Counted from the stretch's first letter, positions 14,516-22,678 are shown. The stretch is 27,533 nucleotides of DNA from CAYSZB01 sp964435475 (GCA_964435475.1 CAYSZB010000029.1:1-27533); one strand, 5' to 3'. Notes: a model not told the origin generated them from the sequence alone. Translations and numbers: made by a program.

Positions 14516-15280
14516 ATGCCAATTTGCCAGGGTTGTGGTTCCAGTTTTGATGACCAGTTCAAGTTCTGTCCCCAATGCGGTCGCGCCAAGCCCGAGCCGC
14601 TCAAAATCCAGGTGCAGGTCAATCTCGAAGACAAATGGGAAACCTGCAGGATTACCTGGCGGGAATACAAAGCGGGTGATATTCACCACTCCTACCGTAC
14701 AGGATTCTGTGAATTTTTCGCCAATGCCCTCGGAGCCAATGGCTCCTATCTAGCAGGCGATTCGCCTCTATACCAGGTGAGTTCCGGGTTGACAAGTAAG
14801 GACGAATTTGACGGAACCAGGCCATGTCATGATTTCCTGCTCAAATACCTCGCCAGGGATGGCTGGGAGGACCCCAACCAGATGAACCTGTGGTGGGATA
14901 TACAGCTCAGGCGGCGTCTCAAAGCCGACAATCCCAAACCCTGGAAGGTGTGGGTCGTTGGACACACGGGTGGGCTCAAACAGCATCATTTTTGCCTGAT
15001 GCGGACAGGACGCGAAAGCCGTGATTACTTCCAGTATGTGGGAGAGTCTGCTGGTTTCAAGAAAGGTTTTTTCGAATACGAACTGGACGAAACCCCCGAA
15101 CGAAGGCGGATCTTCGAAGAATTCAAACAACAGGTCATCGCCGATGGATATCAGCCGGTCGATCCTGAAGACAACGAAAGCTTGAAACTGGCCTTCAACC
15201 ATGGAACAGGCGGCAGTATGCACTTTACATCACTGTTTACAACCAATATGTGGGCATACCAGGTGTTCCTGAAGCGCTAA
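14516..15280 (+). CDS. Zinc-ribbon protein with uncharacterised soluble domain
   Basis: Predicted 254-residue protein. A zinc ribbon (CQGCGSSFDDQFKFCPQCGR) covers residues 4-23. A soluble region of about 220 residues rich in Trp, Phe and His follows, for example CRITWREYKAGDIHHSYR, then MNLWWDIQLRRR and KQHHFCLMRTGRESRDYFQY. No membrane segment and no known catalytic motif were seen. It sits eight bases before a YdeI-like gene. I do not recognise the domain. Confidence 0.78.
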   Translation: MPICQGCGSSFDDQFKFCPQCGRAKPEPLKIQVQVNLEDKWETCRITWREYKAGDIHHSYRTGFCEFFANALGANGSYLAGDSPLYQVSSGLTSKDEFDGTRPCHDFLLKYLARDGWEDPNQMNLWWDIQLRRRLKADNPKPWKVWVVGHTGGLKQHHFCLMRTGRESRDYFQYVGESAGFKKGFFEYELDETPERRRIFEEFKQQVIADGYQPVDPEDNESLKLAFNHGTGGSMHFTSLFTTNMWAYQVFLKR

Positions 15281-15287
15281 ATTTCTG

Positions 15288-15764
15288 ATGACCGATCAAC
15301 CGCTCGCACCCATCTCTTTTCAAGCCATCATCGAAGACTCCGGCAACGGCGGCGCATTCATCCGCATTCCCTTTGATGTGCAGGGCGTCTTCGGCAAAAA
15401 ACGTGTCAAGGTCAAAGCCCTGATCGATGGCGAGCCCTACCGCGGCAGCCTGGTACGCATGGGCACGGACTGCGAGATCCTGGGCATCCTTAAAAGCATC
15501 CGCGAAAAGATCGGCAAGGGCATCGGCGACACGGTCGAGGTGGTTTTAGAAGAGGACCGCGCCGAACGGCTGGTCCAGGTGCCCGCAGACCTTGCCCGGG
15601 CATTGACCGAAAACCCGCCAGCGCTCGATCTTTTCAAGAAATTATCCTATACGCATCAAAAAGAGTATGTGCAGTGGGTTGAGGACGCCAAAAAGCTCGA
15701 AACCCGGCAACATAGGGTCAAAAAGGCCATCGATTTGCTCACCCAGGGCAATAAAACACGCTGA
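15288..15764 (+). CDS. DUF1905 / YdeI (OmdA)-type protein
   Basis: Predicted 158-residue cytoplasmic protein. Residues 8-90 match DUF1905 (FQAIIEDSGNGGAFIRIPFD, then VKVKALIDGEPYRGSLVRM, then GKGIGDTVEVVLEED). Residues 95-150 match the YdeI/OmpD-associated domain (ALTENPPALDLFKKLSYTHQ, then KEYVQWVEDAKKLETR). This two-domain protein is common in soil bacteria and Chloroflexota; proposed links to antimicrobial protection remain unproven. The start has no strong ribosome binding site and is seven bases after the preceding stop, suggesting coupling. Confidence 0.88.
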   Translation: MTDQPLAPISFQAIIEDSGNGGAFIRIPFDVQGVFGKKRVKVKALIDGEPYRGSLVRMGTDCEILGILKSIREKIGKGIGDTVEVVLEEDRAERLVQVPADLARALTENPPALDLFKKLSYTHQKEYVQWVEDAKKLETRQHRVKKAIDLLTQGNKTR

Positions 15765-15828
15765 TTTTGTGCTAAACTAAGTTTGGCCAGTTCTTTTATC
15801 CATTTATAAACTTATACGAGGTGTTCGC

Positions 15829-16899
15829 ATGTCTGAATTTAAAGACACCATCCCCTGCCCGGTCTGTAAACTCGAGGTTGACCCGCAGGTTGAATTTTGC
15901 CCGGCCTGCGGTTACAAAGAGCCTGCCAAACCCCCGGTAGACTGGCAAAGAATTCCACTTACAACCAAAAACCCACAGGAGCGGTTGAATGCCATGACTC
16001 TGGAATTGGCACGCAAAGCCGCCGGTCCAACAAATTTCCGCTACCCGCCTGTTGAGAGCGTGTATATCTTCAAACCTGGTGGACATGTCTCCTCAAGATC
16101 GCTTCTTGCTATGCTGGTTGCCGGGCTGGCAACCTCAATCGCCGGGGGTCCTCTATTGTACTTGCTGGTCTACCTGCTTGGGTTGGGTGTGGCAGTATTG
16201 CTGGCAAACAACTCCAATTGTTTGGCGATCAGCGCTATATTGCTCTACTCGGTTGTGGCAGTCCCTGTCGGCTGTCTGATTGGTAATGCGGTCAGCCATG
16301 TCGCCATCAAAACACAATGTCGCAACCCAAGGACCGCCCAGGTGATCAGCCTGGTCAGCGCGGTAGCTTGCTTCATTTCTTACCTGGTGTTTTATACCCT
16401 GGTCCTGGGAGTTGGTGAGGGATTTGACTCATTAATTGATTTTCTCAAACTGGCAGCCTACCTGGTTTCAATGTCAATTGCCGCCTGGCGAAGCGCCAGG
16501 AGTGACATCGAAAAAACACCTTTCTGTGACCAGAGCCAGGAGTACATGAAAGCCATCAATTGGGGTGACCCGGTAAATGCCGGCTGGCCAATAGGCCTTG
16601 AAAGCCGCCTTTTGGATATTTTCCAATTGAGTAACTATAAGGATTTGCCCGGTTTACCACTTGAAAGAATCCAATTCTATCCCAGCCGGGTTATTGCAAC
16701 TTTTTGGTACTGTGAGAAGTGTAAGGCCAATGGCTTTATTAACCTGGAAACAATCCTCGTCAAGCGAAAATTAGAAAATAATAAGGAGACGACAGAACAA
16801 CAGAAACGCCTGGTCTATTCTGCCCAAATGAATCATGAGCAGATCTCTGAACTGCTGGCAATATCTGATAAAATCCAGTTACCGCCCAAGACCAAATAG
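15829..16899 (+). CDS. Zinc-ribbon membrane protein, unknown function
   Basis: Predicted 356-residue protein. A zinc ribbon (CPVCKLEVDPQVEFCPACGY) occupies residues 10-29. A polar segment precedes four to five hydrophobic spans between about residues 85 and 222. The C-terminal 130 residues are soluble and contain another CxxC (YCEKCKANGF, near residue 301). A perfect hairpin (CCTGGCG-AAG-CGCCAGG, 16484-16500) lies within the coding sequence. ACGAGG precedes the ATG. No family recognised. Confidence 0.78.
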   Translation: MSEFKDTIPCPVCKLEVDPQVEFCPACGYKEPAKPPVDWQRIPLTTKNPQERLNAMTLELARKAAGPTNFRYPPVESVYIFKPGGHVSSRSLLAMLVAGLATSIAGGPLLYLLVYLLGLGVAVLLANNSNCLAISAILLYSVVAVPVGCLIGNAVSHVAIKTQCRNPRTAQVISLVSAVACFISYLVFYTLVLGVGEGFDSLIDFLKLAAYLVSMSIAAWRSARSDIEKTPFCDQSQEYMKAINWGDPVNAGWPIGLESRLLDIFQLSNYKDLPGLPLERIQFYPSRVIATFWYCEKCKANGFINLETILVKRKLENNKETTEQQKRLVYSAQMNHEQISELLAISDKIQLPPKTK

Positions 16900-16923
16900 C
16901 GAGACATTTGTCAAAGGAACCCC

Positions 16924-17880
16924 ATGAAGAAAAGACTTATTCCCATCCTTATTTCGAGCCTGGTCGTCATCCTGGCGACGATCGCCTGCGGCTCGTCCAC
17001 CCCCGAACCCACGCTCGACCCCAATGCTGAGCTGATCGCCTTCTCATCCACCCGCAAGGGCAACAACCTGGAGATCTTCGTCATGGATACCAGCGGCAAG
17101 GGCATTACCCGCCTGACCGATGAAAAAACCACCGATGGCTCGCCCAACTGGTCACCCGATGGCAGTCAGATCGTTTTCCACTCCAAGCGCAGTGGGCAGT
17201 TCAACTTATACATCATGAACGCCGATGGCAGCGGCTTGTTCCGCCTGACTGACCACTCCTGGGAAGACAAGGACCCCTGCTGGTCGCCGGATGGCGAATG
17301 GATCGCCTTCCACTCCTACCAGGCAGGACGGGCTGAACTTTTCTTGATCAAGCCGGATGGCACAGGGTTGGACAAGGTCGAAACAGATATCACCAACAGC
17401 GGTGCCAACAGCTATGCTCCCAACTGGTCGACTGATGGCACCCGGCTGGCGTTCTACTCAGACGCTGATGGTGACCTGGATATCTATAAAATTGACCTGG
17501 CGGTCGTGGATATCTTCGACGAAAACACCTTCGATTGGGTCGGGCAGAACCTGGTCCAGCTGACCAATTCCAACGGCGACGACATGTCACCGGCGTTCTC
17601 ACCCGACGGCGGCAAGATCGCCTTTCACAGCAATAGAACAGGCCATTACGAGATCTGGTCCATGGACGTGGACGGCAGCAACCAGAACCAATTGACCACC
17701 AACGCCGACGGGCAGGCGGTGCGCGCCACCTGGTCGCCGGATGGGCTCAAACTGGCTTATGCAGTGATTGCTATGGATAACGAAAGTGCCGCCATCTGGT
17801 CGATCAACCGCGATGGCACCGCAGCGCTCAAACTGACCGACGGGTCCGCCCTGGATGCCGCACCCGCCTGGCAACCCTAA
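16924..17880 (+). CDS. TolB-like beta-propeller lipoprotein (PD40 repeats)
   Basis: Predicted 318-residue exported protein. The N-terminus is a lipoprotein-like signal (PILISSLVVILATIACGSST), with the likely lipidated Cys at residue 21. It is followed by a short Pro/Thr linker and then WD40-like PD40 repeats carrying the words SPNWSPDGSQIVFHS, DPCWSPDGEWIAFHS, APNWSTDGTRLAFYS, SPAFSPDGGKIAFHS and RATWSPDGLKLAYAV. The protein ends directly after a closing strand (DAAPAWQP). It probably forms a six-blade propeller outside the membrane. The family is often annotated as TolB or DPP-IV N-terminal-like, but no hydrolase domain is attached, so a binding role is more likely. The start has AAAGGAAC upstream. 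Confidence 0.9.
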   Translation: MKKRLIPILISSLVVILATIACGSSTPEPTLDPNAELIAFSSTRKGNNLEIFVMDTSGKGITRLTDEKTTDGSPNWSPDGSQIVFHSKRSGQFNLYIMNADGSGLFRLTDHSWEDKDPCWSPDGEWIAFHSYQAGRAELFLIKPDGTGLDKVETDITNSGANSYAPNWSTDGTRLAFYSDADGDLDIYKIDLAVVDIFDENTFDWVGQNLVQLTNSNGDDMSPAFSPDGGKIAFHSNRTGHYEIWSMDVDGSNQNQLTTNADGQAVRATWSPDGLKLAYAVIAMDNESAAIWSINRDGTAALKLTDGSALDAAPAWQP

Positions 17881-17889
17881 GGAGATAGC

Positions 17890-18171
17890 ATGTCAAGACT
17901 GATCACATCCCAAAATCGCATTGTCAAAGCCCGCAAACTGATCCAGCAGGCCCGCGAGATACCCCTGCCGGACGACATGGGCTGGGGCAACTTCACCTAC
18001 GTGGCCCAGGTGCGGGACACCCTGCGCCAGGCCTATGAGATGATCAAGTTCATCCCCAAGATGCCCGGCGCCAACCCGGAGCATAAAGCCGAAGCGTTGA
18101 CGATCATGGACGAGATCAAGCAGGCTGAGGTCGAGATATTGAACAAGAGAACAGAGAATGAGGCATCATGA
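17890..18171 (+). CDS. Small helical protein, tandem paralogue 1
   Basis: Predicted 93-residue soluble helical protein. It shares the pattern R-x(3)-AR-x-LI, then LPLP, then VRDxLxxAxxxIxxIPKM with the next gene product, so the two are tandem paralogues. AAGGAGA precedes the ATG, nine bases after the beta-propeller gene. Its stop overlaps the next start in ATGA. Function unknown. Confidence 0.75.
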   Translation: MSRLITSQNRIVKARKLIQQAREIPLPDDMGWGNFTYVAQVRDTLRQAYEMIKFIPKMPGANPEHKAEALTIMDEIKQAEVEILNKRTENEAS

Positions 18172-18458
18172 AATTTCAAACGATCCGTGACCGATTACAG
18201 GAAGCGCGCTGGTTGATCCATGATGCAGACAATCTGCCTCTCCCTGAACCAGGAAAACCAGGGCACTTGATGGATGGTATCCATTACTCTCAGAAAGTGA
18301 GAGACCTGCTGGACAAAGCCATGGATTTGATCAGACTGATCCCTAAGATGCAATCAGCTTCTGAACAAGATAAACAGGAAGCAGAGGCAATCTTAGAATT
18401 GTGCGAAGAGGTGCGTAAAAGGTGCTTGGACAAGGAGTTGAACAATGGTTTCGAGTAA
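18168..18458 (+). CDS. Small helical protein, tandem paralogue 2
   Basis: Predicted 96-residue soluble helical protein and paralogue of the preceding gene product, with EARWLIHDADNLPLPEPG and KVRDLLDKAMDLIRLIPKM. The start overlaps the previous stop (ATGA), and the end overlaps the DUF1801 gene by 14 bases, so the three genes form one translationally coupled unit. Base composition is more AT-rich than that of its sister, suggesting an old duplication. Function unknown. Confidence 0.75.
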   Translation: MKFQTIRDRLQEARWLIHDADNLPLPEPGKPGHLMDGIHYSQKVRDLLDKAMDLIRLIPKMQSASEQDKQEAEAILELCEEVRKRCLDKELNNGFE

Positions 18459-18903
18459 AGCAACAACCGTCCAGGAATACATCACCAGCCTGCCGCCCGA
18501 AAAGGCAGAGGTCATCCACGGGATGCGCGAATTCATCCTGCAACACCTGCCGCAAGGCTACCAGGAAGTGATGAACTGGGGCATGATCTGTTACGAGGTG
18601 CCGCTGAGCATCTTCCCCGATACCTACAACAAGCAGCCGCTGGTCTATGCCGGCCTGGCCGCCCAGAAAAACTACCACTCGCTCTACCTGATGAACACCT
18701 ATTGGGACAAAAGCAAGATGGATGCCCTGCTCGAAGCCTATGCCGAAATAAACAGGAAACCTGACATGGGCAAGTCCTGCCTGCACTTCAAGCAGCCCAC
18801 CGACCTGCCGCTGGAGGCGATCGGGAAGATTATCGCCGCCACGCCATTAACGCAGTTTGTGGAAGATTACAGGAACCTGGTCAAGAGCAAGTCAAAGAAG
18901 TAA
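18445..18903 (+). CDS. DUF1801 (YdhG-like) protein
   Basis: Predicted 152-residue cytoplasmic DUF1801 protein. Cues are VQEYITSLPPEKAEVIHGMR at the N-terminus, then EVMNWGMICYEVPL, LVYAGLAAQKNYHSLYLM and the C-terminal GKSCLHFKQPTDLPLEAIGK helix region, all typical of the family. AAGGAG stands eight bases before the ATG, within the end of the preceding small gene. Fold known from YdhG; function unknown. It converges with the RDD gene on the opposite strand, and I see no obvious terminator in the 23 bases between them. Confidence 0.88.
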   Translation: MVSSKATTVQEYITSLPPEKAEVIHGMREFILQHLPQGYQEVMNWGMICYEVPLSIFPDTYNKQPLVYAGLAAQKNYHSLYLMNTYWDKSKMDALLEAYAEINRKPDMGKSCLHFKQPTDLPLEAIGKIIAATPLTQFVEDYRNLVKSKSKK

Positions 18904-18926
18904 CCCTGGTATAGAGAATTCCCTCC

Positions 18927-20501
18927 CTATTGCACCTGGAACAATTCGATCTTTTCAATACTTGAAATGCACGGCTCACCCGATGTCGTTTCGCACACCC
19001 TGCCCGTGACCCGCACCCGGTAGCCGACCACCGCATAGGTACCATCATCCAACCGCACCTGGATATCCGACCTGGTGTAGCCCTCGAACAATGCCTTCAT
19101 CTGGTTGGGCTCGTCCCCCACCCTGACAAATATCGTGACATCCTGGGTGGTATTGGCAGGGTTCTCAAGCCGCAACCCGCACTCATCATCACAGTATGTG
19201 CTGCTGAACATCGCCAACCGCCCCACCAGGATCACCTTGCTGCCAACTTCATGATCGCCAATACTATCAAAGTTGACCTCCACTGGCATCGGGGTGGCGC
19301 TTGGACGGGGCGTGGCTGTCGGTCGCGGTGTTGCTGAAGGCAATGCTGTGTTGGTGACCATGACCATTTCAGTTGCCACAACCTGGTTTGATCTGTCTGG
19401 TAAATTGACCCCGCCACTGGAACCCAATACCCCGAATAATAAGGCGAACAGGAACCCGATGAGGGCGAGCGAGATAAAGATCACCGCCAGCAGGCGCCAG
19501 ACAATGATCTGCTTTTCCAGCCGGATGCCATAGCGTCGCTCAATACTGCTGCTCAGCATATCAAAGCCTGACTTGAAGAAGTGCCCCCTCACCTTCAGTT
19601 CTTTGGGGGTGTTGGTTTTTGAAAGACCCTTGAGTTTAAGGATGTGGATGGCGCCAAAAGAGCGCATCACGCCCCCACTCAGGCGGCTGAACTCCTCCCG
19701 GCGGTGGTCATGAAACTCCAGCATTATCTCAGGTGGGTTCATCTCCACTTTTGAGATCTTGGCTTTGTTGACCACCAGGGTGCCAGCCACCAGGTCACCG
19801 ATGCGCTGTTTGAGCGGCGTGGAAGCGATAACGATCGCCCCGATCAGGTTGTCCTCCAGCAGGCTGAAGAAACCACGGATGGCCGCCTGTCCCCAGTTCG
19901 CCTTCCCGCCATCCTTCTTGATCACCCGCAGGTAGTGCATGGCTTTGCCCGGCGTGGTGCCAGTGGCGCCTTCCCAGATGAAGAAATACAGGAACCACAC
20001 CAGGGGAAGTAACAACAAAACCGAGGTGGTAAAAATGGCTGCCAGGCTGTCCGGGTTGATATTGCGGTAATTGAACAGGCGTGTCAGGTTGCCCATGGTA
20101 CCGCCTACCATTGCCAGAATAATGATCAGGCTTGTGTAGATCAGTGCGATGAAAAAGAAGTCCAGGAACACACTGTCCAGGCGGTAAAAGACGCCCTCCC
20201 CTTTGATCGGCAGGATCTCCAGCGTCTCGCTTTTCGGCAAACCCGGCATAAACGCCTGGCTTTGCCCCTGGCCGGGTACAGCCTGCCTGGGACCAAGGTA
20301 CTGGCTGGTTGTATGCAGGTCGATCACCGTATCATGGCATACCACGCATGTGCTGTTCATGTCCACCTCACTCACTGTGTGACAGGTAGCACAGTACCCG
20401 CTGGTTTTGACCGCATAGCGCGCCCCACAATAAGGGCACACGCTGGCATCCGCAGGGATATCCTCGGCACACAGGTGGCACTGCTTCTGCTTCTCATCCA
20501 T
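18927..20501 (-). CDS. Zinc-ribbon / RDD membrane protein with exported C-terminal domain
   Basis: Predicted 524-residue multi-domain protein. Two zinc-ribbon knuckles (CHLCAEDIPADASVCPYCG, then CATCHTVSEVDMNSTCVVCH) occupy residues 7-56. An RDD-type membrane module (FYRLDSVFLDFFFIALIYTS to RIGDLVAGTLVV) spans about 103-255. A cytoplasmic segment is followed by one strong membrane span near 340-365. A Thr/Pro linker (SATPRPTATPRPSATPMP) then leads to about 115 residues of beta-rich C-terminal sequence, probably outside the membrane and perhaps OB-like. I chose the ATG at 20501 because AAGGAG lies six bases upstream; an in-frame start at 20546 lacks one. RDD proteins are poorly understood. The fusion suggests communication across the membrane, but no ligand can be named. 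Confidence 0.85.
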   Translation of the reverse strand: MDEKQKQCHLCAEDIPADASVCPYCGARYAVKTSGYCATCHTVSEVDMNSTCVVCHDTVIDLHTTSQYLGPRQAVPGQGQSQAFMPGLPKSETLEILPIKGEGVFYRLDSVFLDFFFIALIYTSLIIILAMVGGTMGNLTRLFNYRNINPDSLAAIFTTSVLLLLPLVWFLYFFIWEGATGTTPGKAMHYLRVIKKDGGKANWGQAAIRGFFSLLEDNLIGAIVIASTPLKQRIGDLVAGTLVVNKAKISKVEMNPPEIMLEFHDHRREEFSRLSGGVMRSFGAIHILKLKGLSKTNTPKELKVRGHFFKSGFDMLSSSIERRYGIRLEKQIIVWRLLAVIFISLALIGFLFALLFGVLGSSGGVNLPDRSNQVVATEMVMVTNTALPSATPRPTATPRPSATPMPVEVNFDSIGDHEVGSKVILVGRLAMFSSTYCDDECGLRLENPANTTQDVTIFVRVGDEPNQMKALFEGYTRSDIQVRLDDGTYAVVGYRVRVTGRVCETTSGEPCISSIEKIELFQVQ

Positions 20502-20561
20502 ATTTCGCTCCTTGAACAGGTTATTAAACGAAACAAGACACCGCATATATCTTTATTGCTG

Positions 20562-20583
20562 CTCCCCCTTGAAATAAGGGGAG
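20562..20583. repeat. Short palindrome CTCCCCCTT / AAGGGGAG
   Basis: CTCCCCCTT (20562-20570) and AAGGGGAG (20576-20583) pair with one bulged base around a five-base loop, in the intergenic space between the RDD and TetR genes. It resembles the core of the hairpin at 422-460 and may belong to the same dispersed palindrome class. Confidence 0.4.
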
Positions 20584-20626
20584 AACTAAAAGTGGGATCA
20601 AATAATATATTATCACCATTTTCCCC

Positions 20627-20654
20627 TTGACAAAAGTATACCGTTCGGTATAAT
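20627..20654 (+). promoter_or_regulatory. tetR-type promoter with overlapping operator
   Basis: TTGACA (20627-20632), a 16-base spacer and TATAAT (20649-20654) form a consensus promoter. A perfect palindrome, TATACCG-TT-CGGTATA (20637-20652), covers the spacer and the first four bases of the -10, so a bound repressor would exclude RNA polymerase. The ATG of the TetR gene is at 20662, a very short leader of about one to three bases, so the message may be leaderless; no Shine-Dalgarno sequence is visible. Confidence 0.85.
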
Positions 20655-20661
20655 AGAACTT

Positions 20662-21228
20662 ATGGATAACCGAACTTATTTAATGCAACAGGCGCTCTCG
20701 CTCTTCTCCGCCCGTGGCTATGACGCCGTGGGCATCCAGGAGATCTGCGAGGCGGCCCTGGTGACCAAGCCTACGCTCTACCACTACTTCATCAGCAAGC
20801 GCGGCCTGCTGCAAGCCCTGCTCGATCAGCACTTTGCACCGCTCTTGACCGCCCTCGAAACCAGCAGCGCCTATGATCACGACATCACTTACTCGCTGGA
20901 GAAGGTCATCCGTGCCTATTTCGATTATGCCCGCCAGAATATGACCTTTTACCGCTGGCAGCTGGCCATGCAGTTTGCCCCTCACGAAAGCGAGCCCCAC
21001 CAGGCCGTGCTGCCCTTCCTGAAGAAGCAATTTCGCCTGCTTGAAAGCCTGTTCCAACAGGCTGAAGGCGACCACGGCAACATGCGCGGGCGCTCGCATG
21101 CTTACGCCGCCACCTTTTTGGGCATGATCAACACCTATATCAACCTGTCATACGAGCAAATGCTTGACCCGGACGACGAACAGGTCTACCGCCTGCAGCA
21201 CCAGTTCATGCACGGTATCTTCTCATAA
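20662..21228 (+). CDS. TetR/AcrR-family transcriptional repressor
   Basis: Predicted 188-residue dimeric repressor. The N-terminal helix-turn-helix is clear (ALSLFSARGYDAVGIQEICE, then TKPTLYHYFISKRGLLQALL, about residues 11-51). The remaining helices form the ligand-binding core and are not informative about the ligand. The same operator is found before this gene and before the downstream GH13 gene, so it most likely represses both itself and that gene, with a sugar-related or other inducer. The inducer is not deducible from sequence. Confidence 0.93.
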   Translation: MDNRTYLMQQALSLFSARGYDAVGIQEICEAALVTKPTLYHYFISKRGLLQALLDQHFAPLLTALETSSAYDHDITYSLEKVIRAYFDYARQNMTFYRWQLAMQFAPHESEPHQAVLPFLKKQFRLLESLFQQAEGDHGNMRGRSHAYAATFLGMINTYINLSYEQMLDPDDEQVYRLQHQFMHGIFS

Positions 21229-21265
21229 ACCGCAACACGGTCAGTTCAGGATGCCGCATTTTTTA

Positions 21266-21293
21266 TTCACATCACTATACCCATCGGTATACT
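21266..21293 (+). promoter_or_regulatory. GH13 gene promoter with matching TetR operator
   Basis: TTCACA (21266-21271), a 16-base spacer and TATACT (21288-21293) form a promoter. TATACCC-AT-CGGTATA (21276-21291) lies across it and differs from the tetR operator only in the spacer and in one half-site base. In both promoters the -10 begins 12 bases into the operator. AAGGAG follows nearer the start at 21305. Confidence 0.82.
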
Positions 21294-21304
21294 AAGGAGT
21301 TCAT

Positions 21305-22663
21305 ATGTCACACTGGATCGATAACGCCATTTTCTACCATATCTACCCACTGGGCGCCACAAACGCCCCCCAAATCAACGACCATACCTCCCAACCATTC
21401 AGCCGCATCGCTGCGATTCACGGCTGGTTGGATCACATTCAATCACTGGGTGCCAACGCCATCTACCTCGGCCCGGTCTTCGAGTCCACCCGCCACGGAT
21501 ATGACACCGCCAATTACTACGAGGTCGACCGCCGCCTGGGCACCCGTGCCGACCTGGCAGCGCTGAGCGCCGATCTGCACGCGCGCAACATGCACCTCGT
21601 ACTGGATGGCGTCTTCAACCATGTCGGGCGTGATTTCTGGGCCTTCAAGGACCTGCAAGCCAATGGCGGGAACTCACCCTACCGCGATTGGTTTGATGAC
21701 ATCCGCTTTGGTCAGTCCAGCCCATATGGCGACCCTTTCTCCTATGCCGGATGGAACGGGCATTACAGCCTGGTCAAGCTCAACCTGGAACACCCGGAGG
21801 TGAGGCAGCACCTGTTTGGCGCAGTCGGGATGTGGGTTAATGAACTGGGCATCGACGGCATCCGCCTGGACGCAGCGGATTGTCTGAGCTTCAGCTTCCT
21901 CGAAGCCCTCTCAGCCTTCCGCGACCAGCTTAAGCCCGACCTGTGGCTGATGGGCGAGGTCATCCACGGTGATTACCGCCAGTGGGCAGCGCCCCACCGC
22001 CTCGACTCGGTCACCAATTACGAGCTTTACAAGGGGCTCCATTCCAGCCACAACAACCACAATTACTTCGAGGTCGCCTATGCCCTTAACCGCCAGTTCG
22101 GACCGGCCGGCATTTATCGGGACAGAAAGCTCTATAATTTCGTCGATAACCACGATGTCTCGCGCATTGCCAGCACGCTCAAAGACCCGGCCCACCTTTA
22201 CCCTTTACACCTGCTGCTGTTCACGGTGCCTGGCGTGCCTTCATTGTATTATGGCAGCGAATTTGGTATCCCCGGGCTCAAAAACAGCCATTCGGATGAC
22301 CCCTTGCGGCCGGTAATGGACCTGCCCGCCTGGCAGAACACCGCCCCGCACCCCGACCTGCCCGGGTTCATCCGCCGCCTTGCCGATATGCGAGGGTCAT
22401 CGCCTGCATTAAGTGACGGAGACTACACCCAGGTGCATGTTTCAGCCCAACAATTTGCTTTTACCCGCAAAAAAGATGGCGCCGAAGTATTGGTGGCAGT
22501 CAATGCCGCGCCGCAACAGGTCACCCTGAGCCTGGCGGGCTTTGCCAATGCACAGGCGGTCGACCTGCTCGACCCAGGCGTGCCGATCAGCATCACCAAT
22601 GGCAGCCTGGACCTGTACCTGCCTGCCAGTTATGGGCGGATTATCAAGATCGAGCGAAATTAG
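21305..22663 (+). CDS. Alpha-amylase family (GH13) glycosidase
   Basis: Predicted 452-residue cytoplasmic enzyme without signal peptide, likely hydrolysing or transferring alpha-1,4/1,6-linked glucosides such as maltodextrins. The four GH13 regions are present: DGVFNHVG, GIRLDAAD with nucleophile Asp189, GEVIHG with acid/base Glu218, and FVDNHDVSR with Asp284. A short beta domain follows from about residue 375. The length is near the small cytoplasmic maltodextrin-hydrolase type without an N-terminal CBM34 domain. AAGGAG stands five bases before the ATG. Its own promoter is covered by the TetR operator, so expression is probably switched on by an inducer. It converges with the methyltransferase gene, and I see no terminator between them. 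Confidence 0.93.
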   Translation: MSHWIDNAIFYHIYPLGATNAPQINDHTSQPFSRIAAIHGWLDHIQSLGANAIYLGPVFESTRHGYDTANYYEVDRRLGTRADLAALSADLHARNMHLVLDGVFNHVGRDFWAFKDLQANGGNSPYRDWFDDIRFGQSSPYGDPFSYAGWNGHYSLVKLNLEHPEVRQHLFGAVGMWVNELGIDGIRLDAADCLSFSFLEALSAFRDQLKPDLWLMGEVIHGDYRQWAAPHRLDSVTNYELYKGLHSSHNNHNYFEVAYALNRQFGPAGIYRDRKLYNFVDNHDVSRIASTLKDPAHLYPLHLLLFTVPGVPSLYYGSEFGIPGLKNSHSDDPLRPVMDLPAWQNTAPHPDLPGFIRRLADMRGSSPALSDGDYTQVHVSAQQFAFTRKKDGAEVLVAVNAAPQQVTLSLAGFANAQAVDLLDPGVPISITNGSLDLYLPASYGRIIKIERN

Positions 22664-22678
22664 GGACTAAACGGGTTC

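Noticed and set aside
16484..16500. Hairpin CCTGGCG-AAG-CGCCAGG as a terminator
   Set aside because: It sits in the middle of a continuous coding frame and has no T-run after it.
21911..22195. Minus-strand open frame within the GH13 gene
   Set aside because: GH13 catalytic motifs are encoded on the plus strand across this region. The minus frame is a hydrophobic shadow with no start signal.
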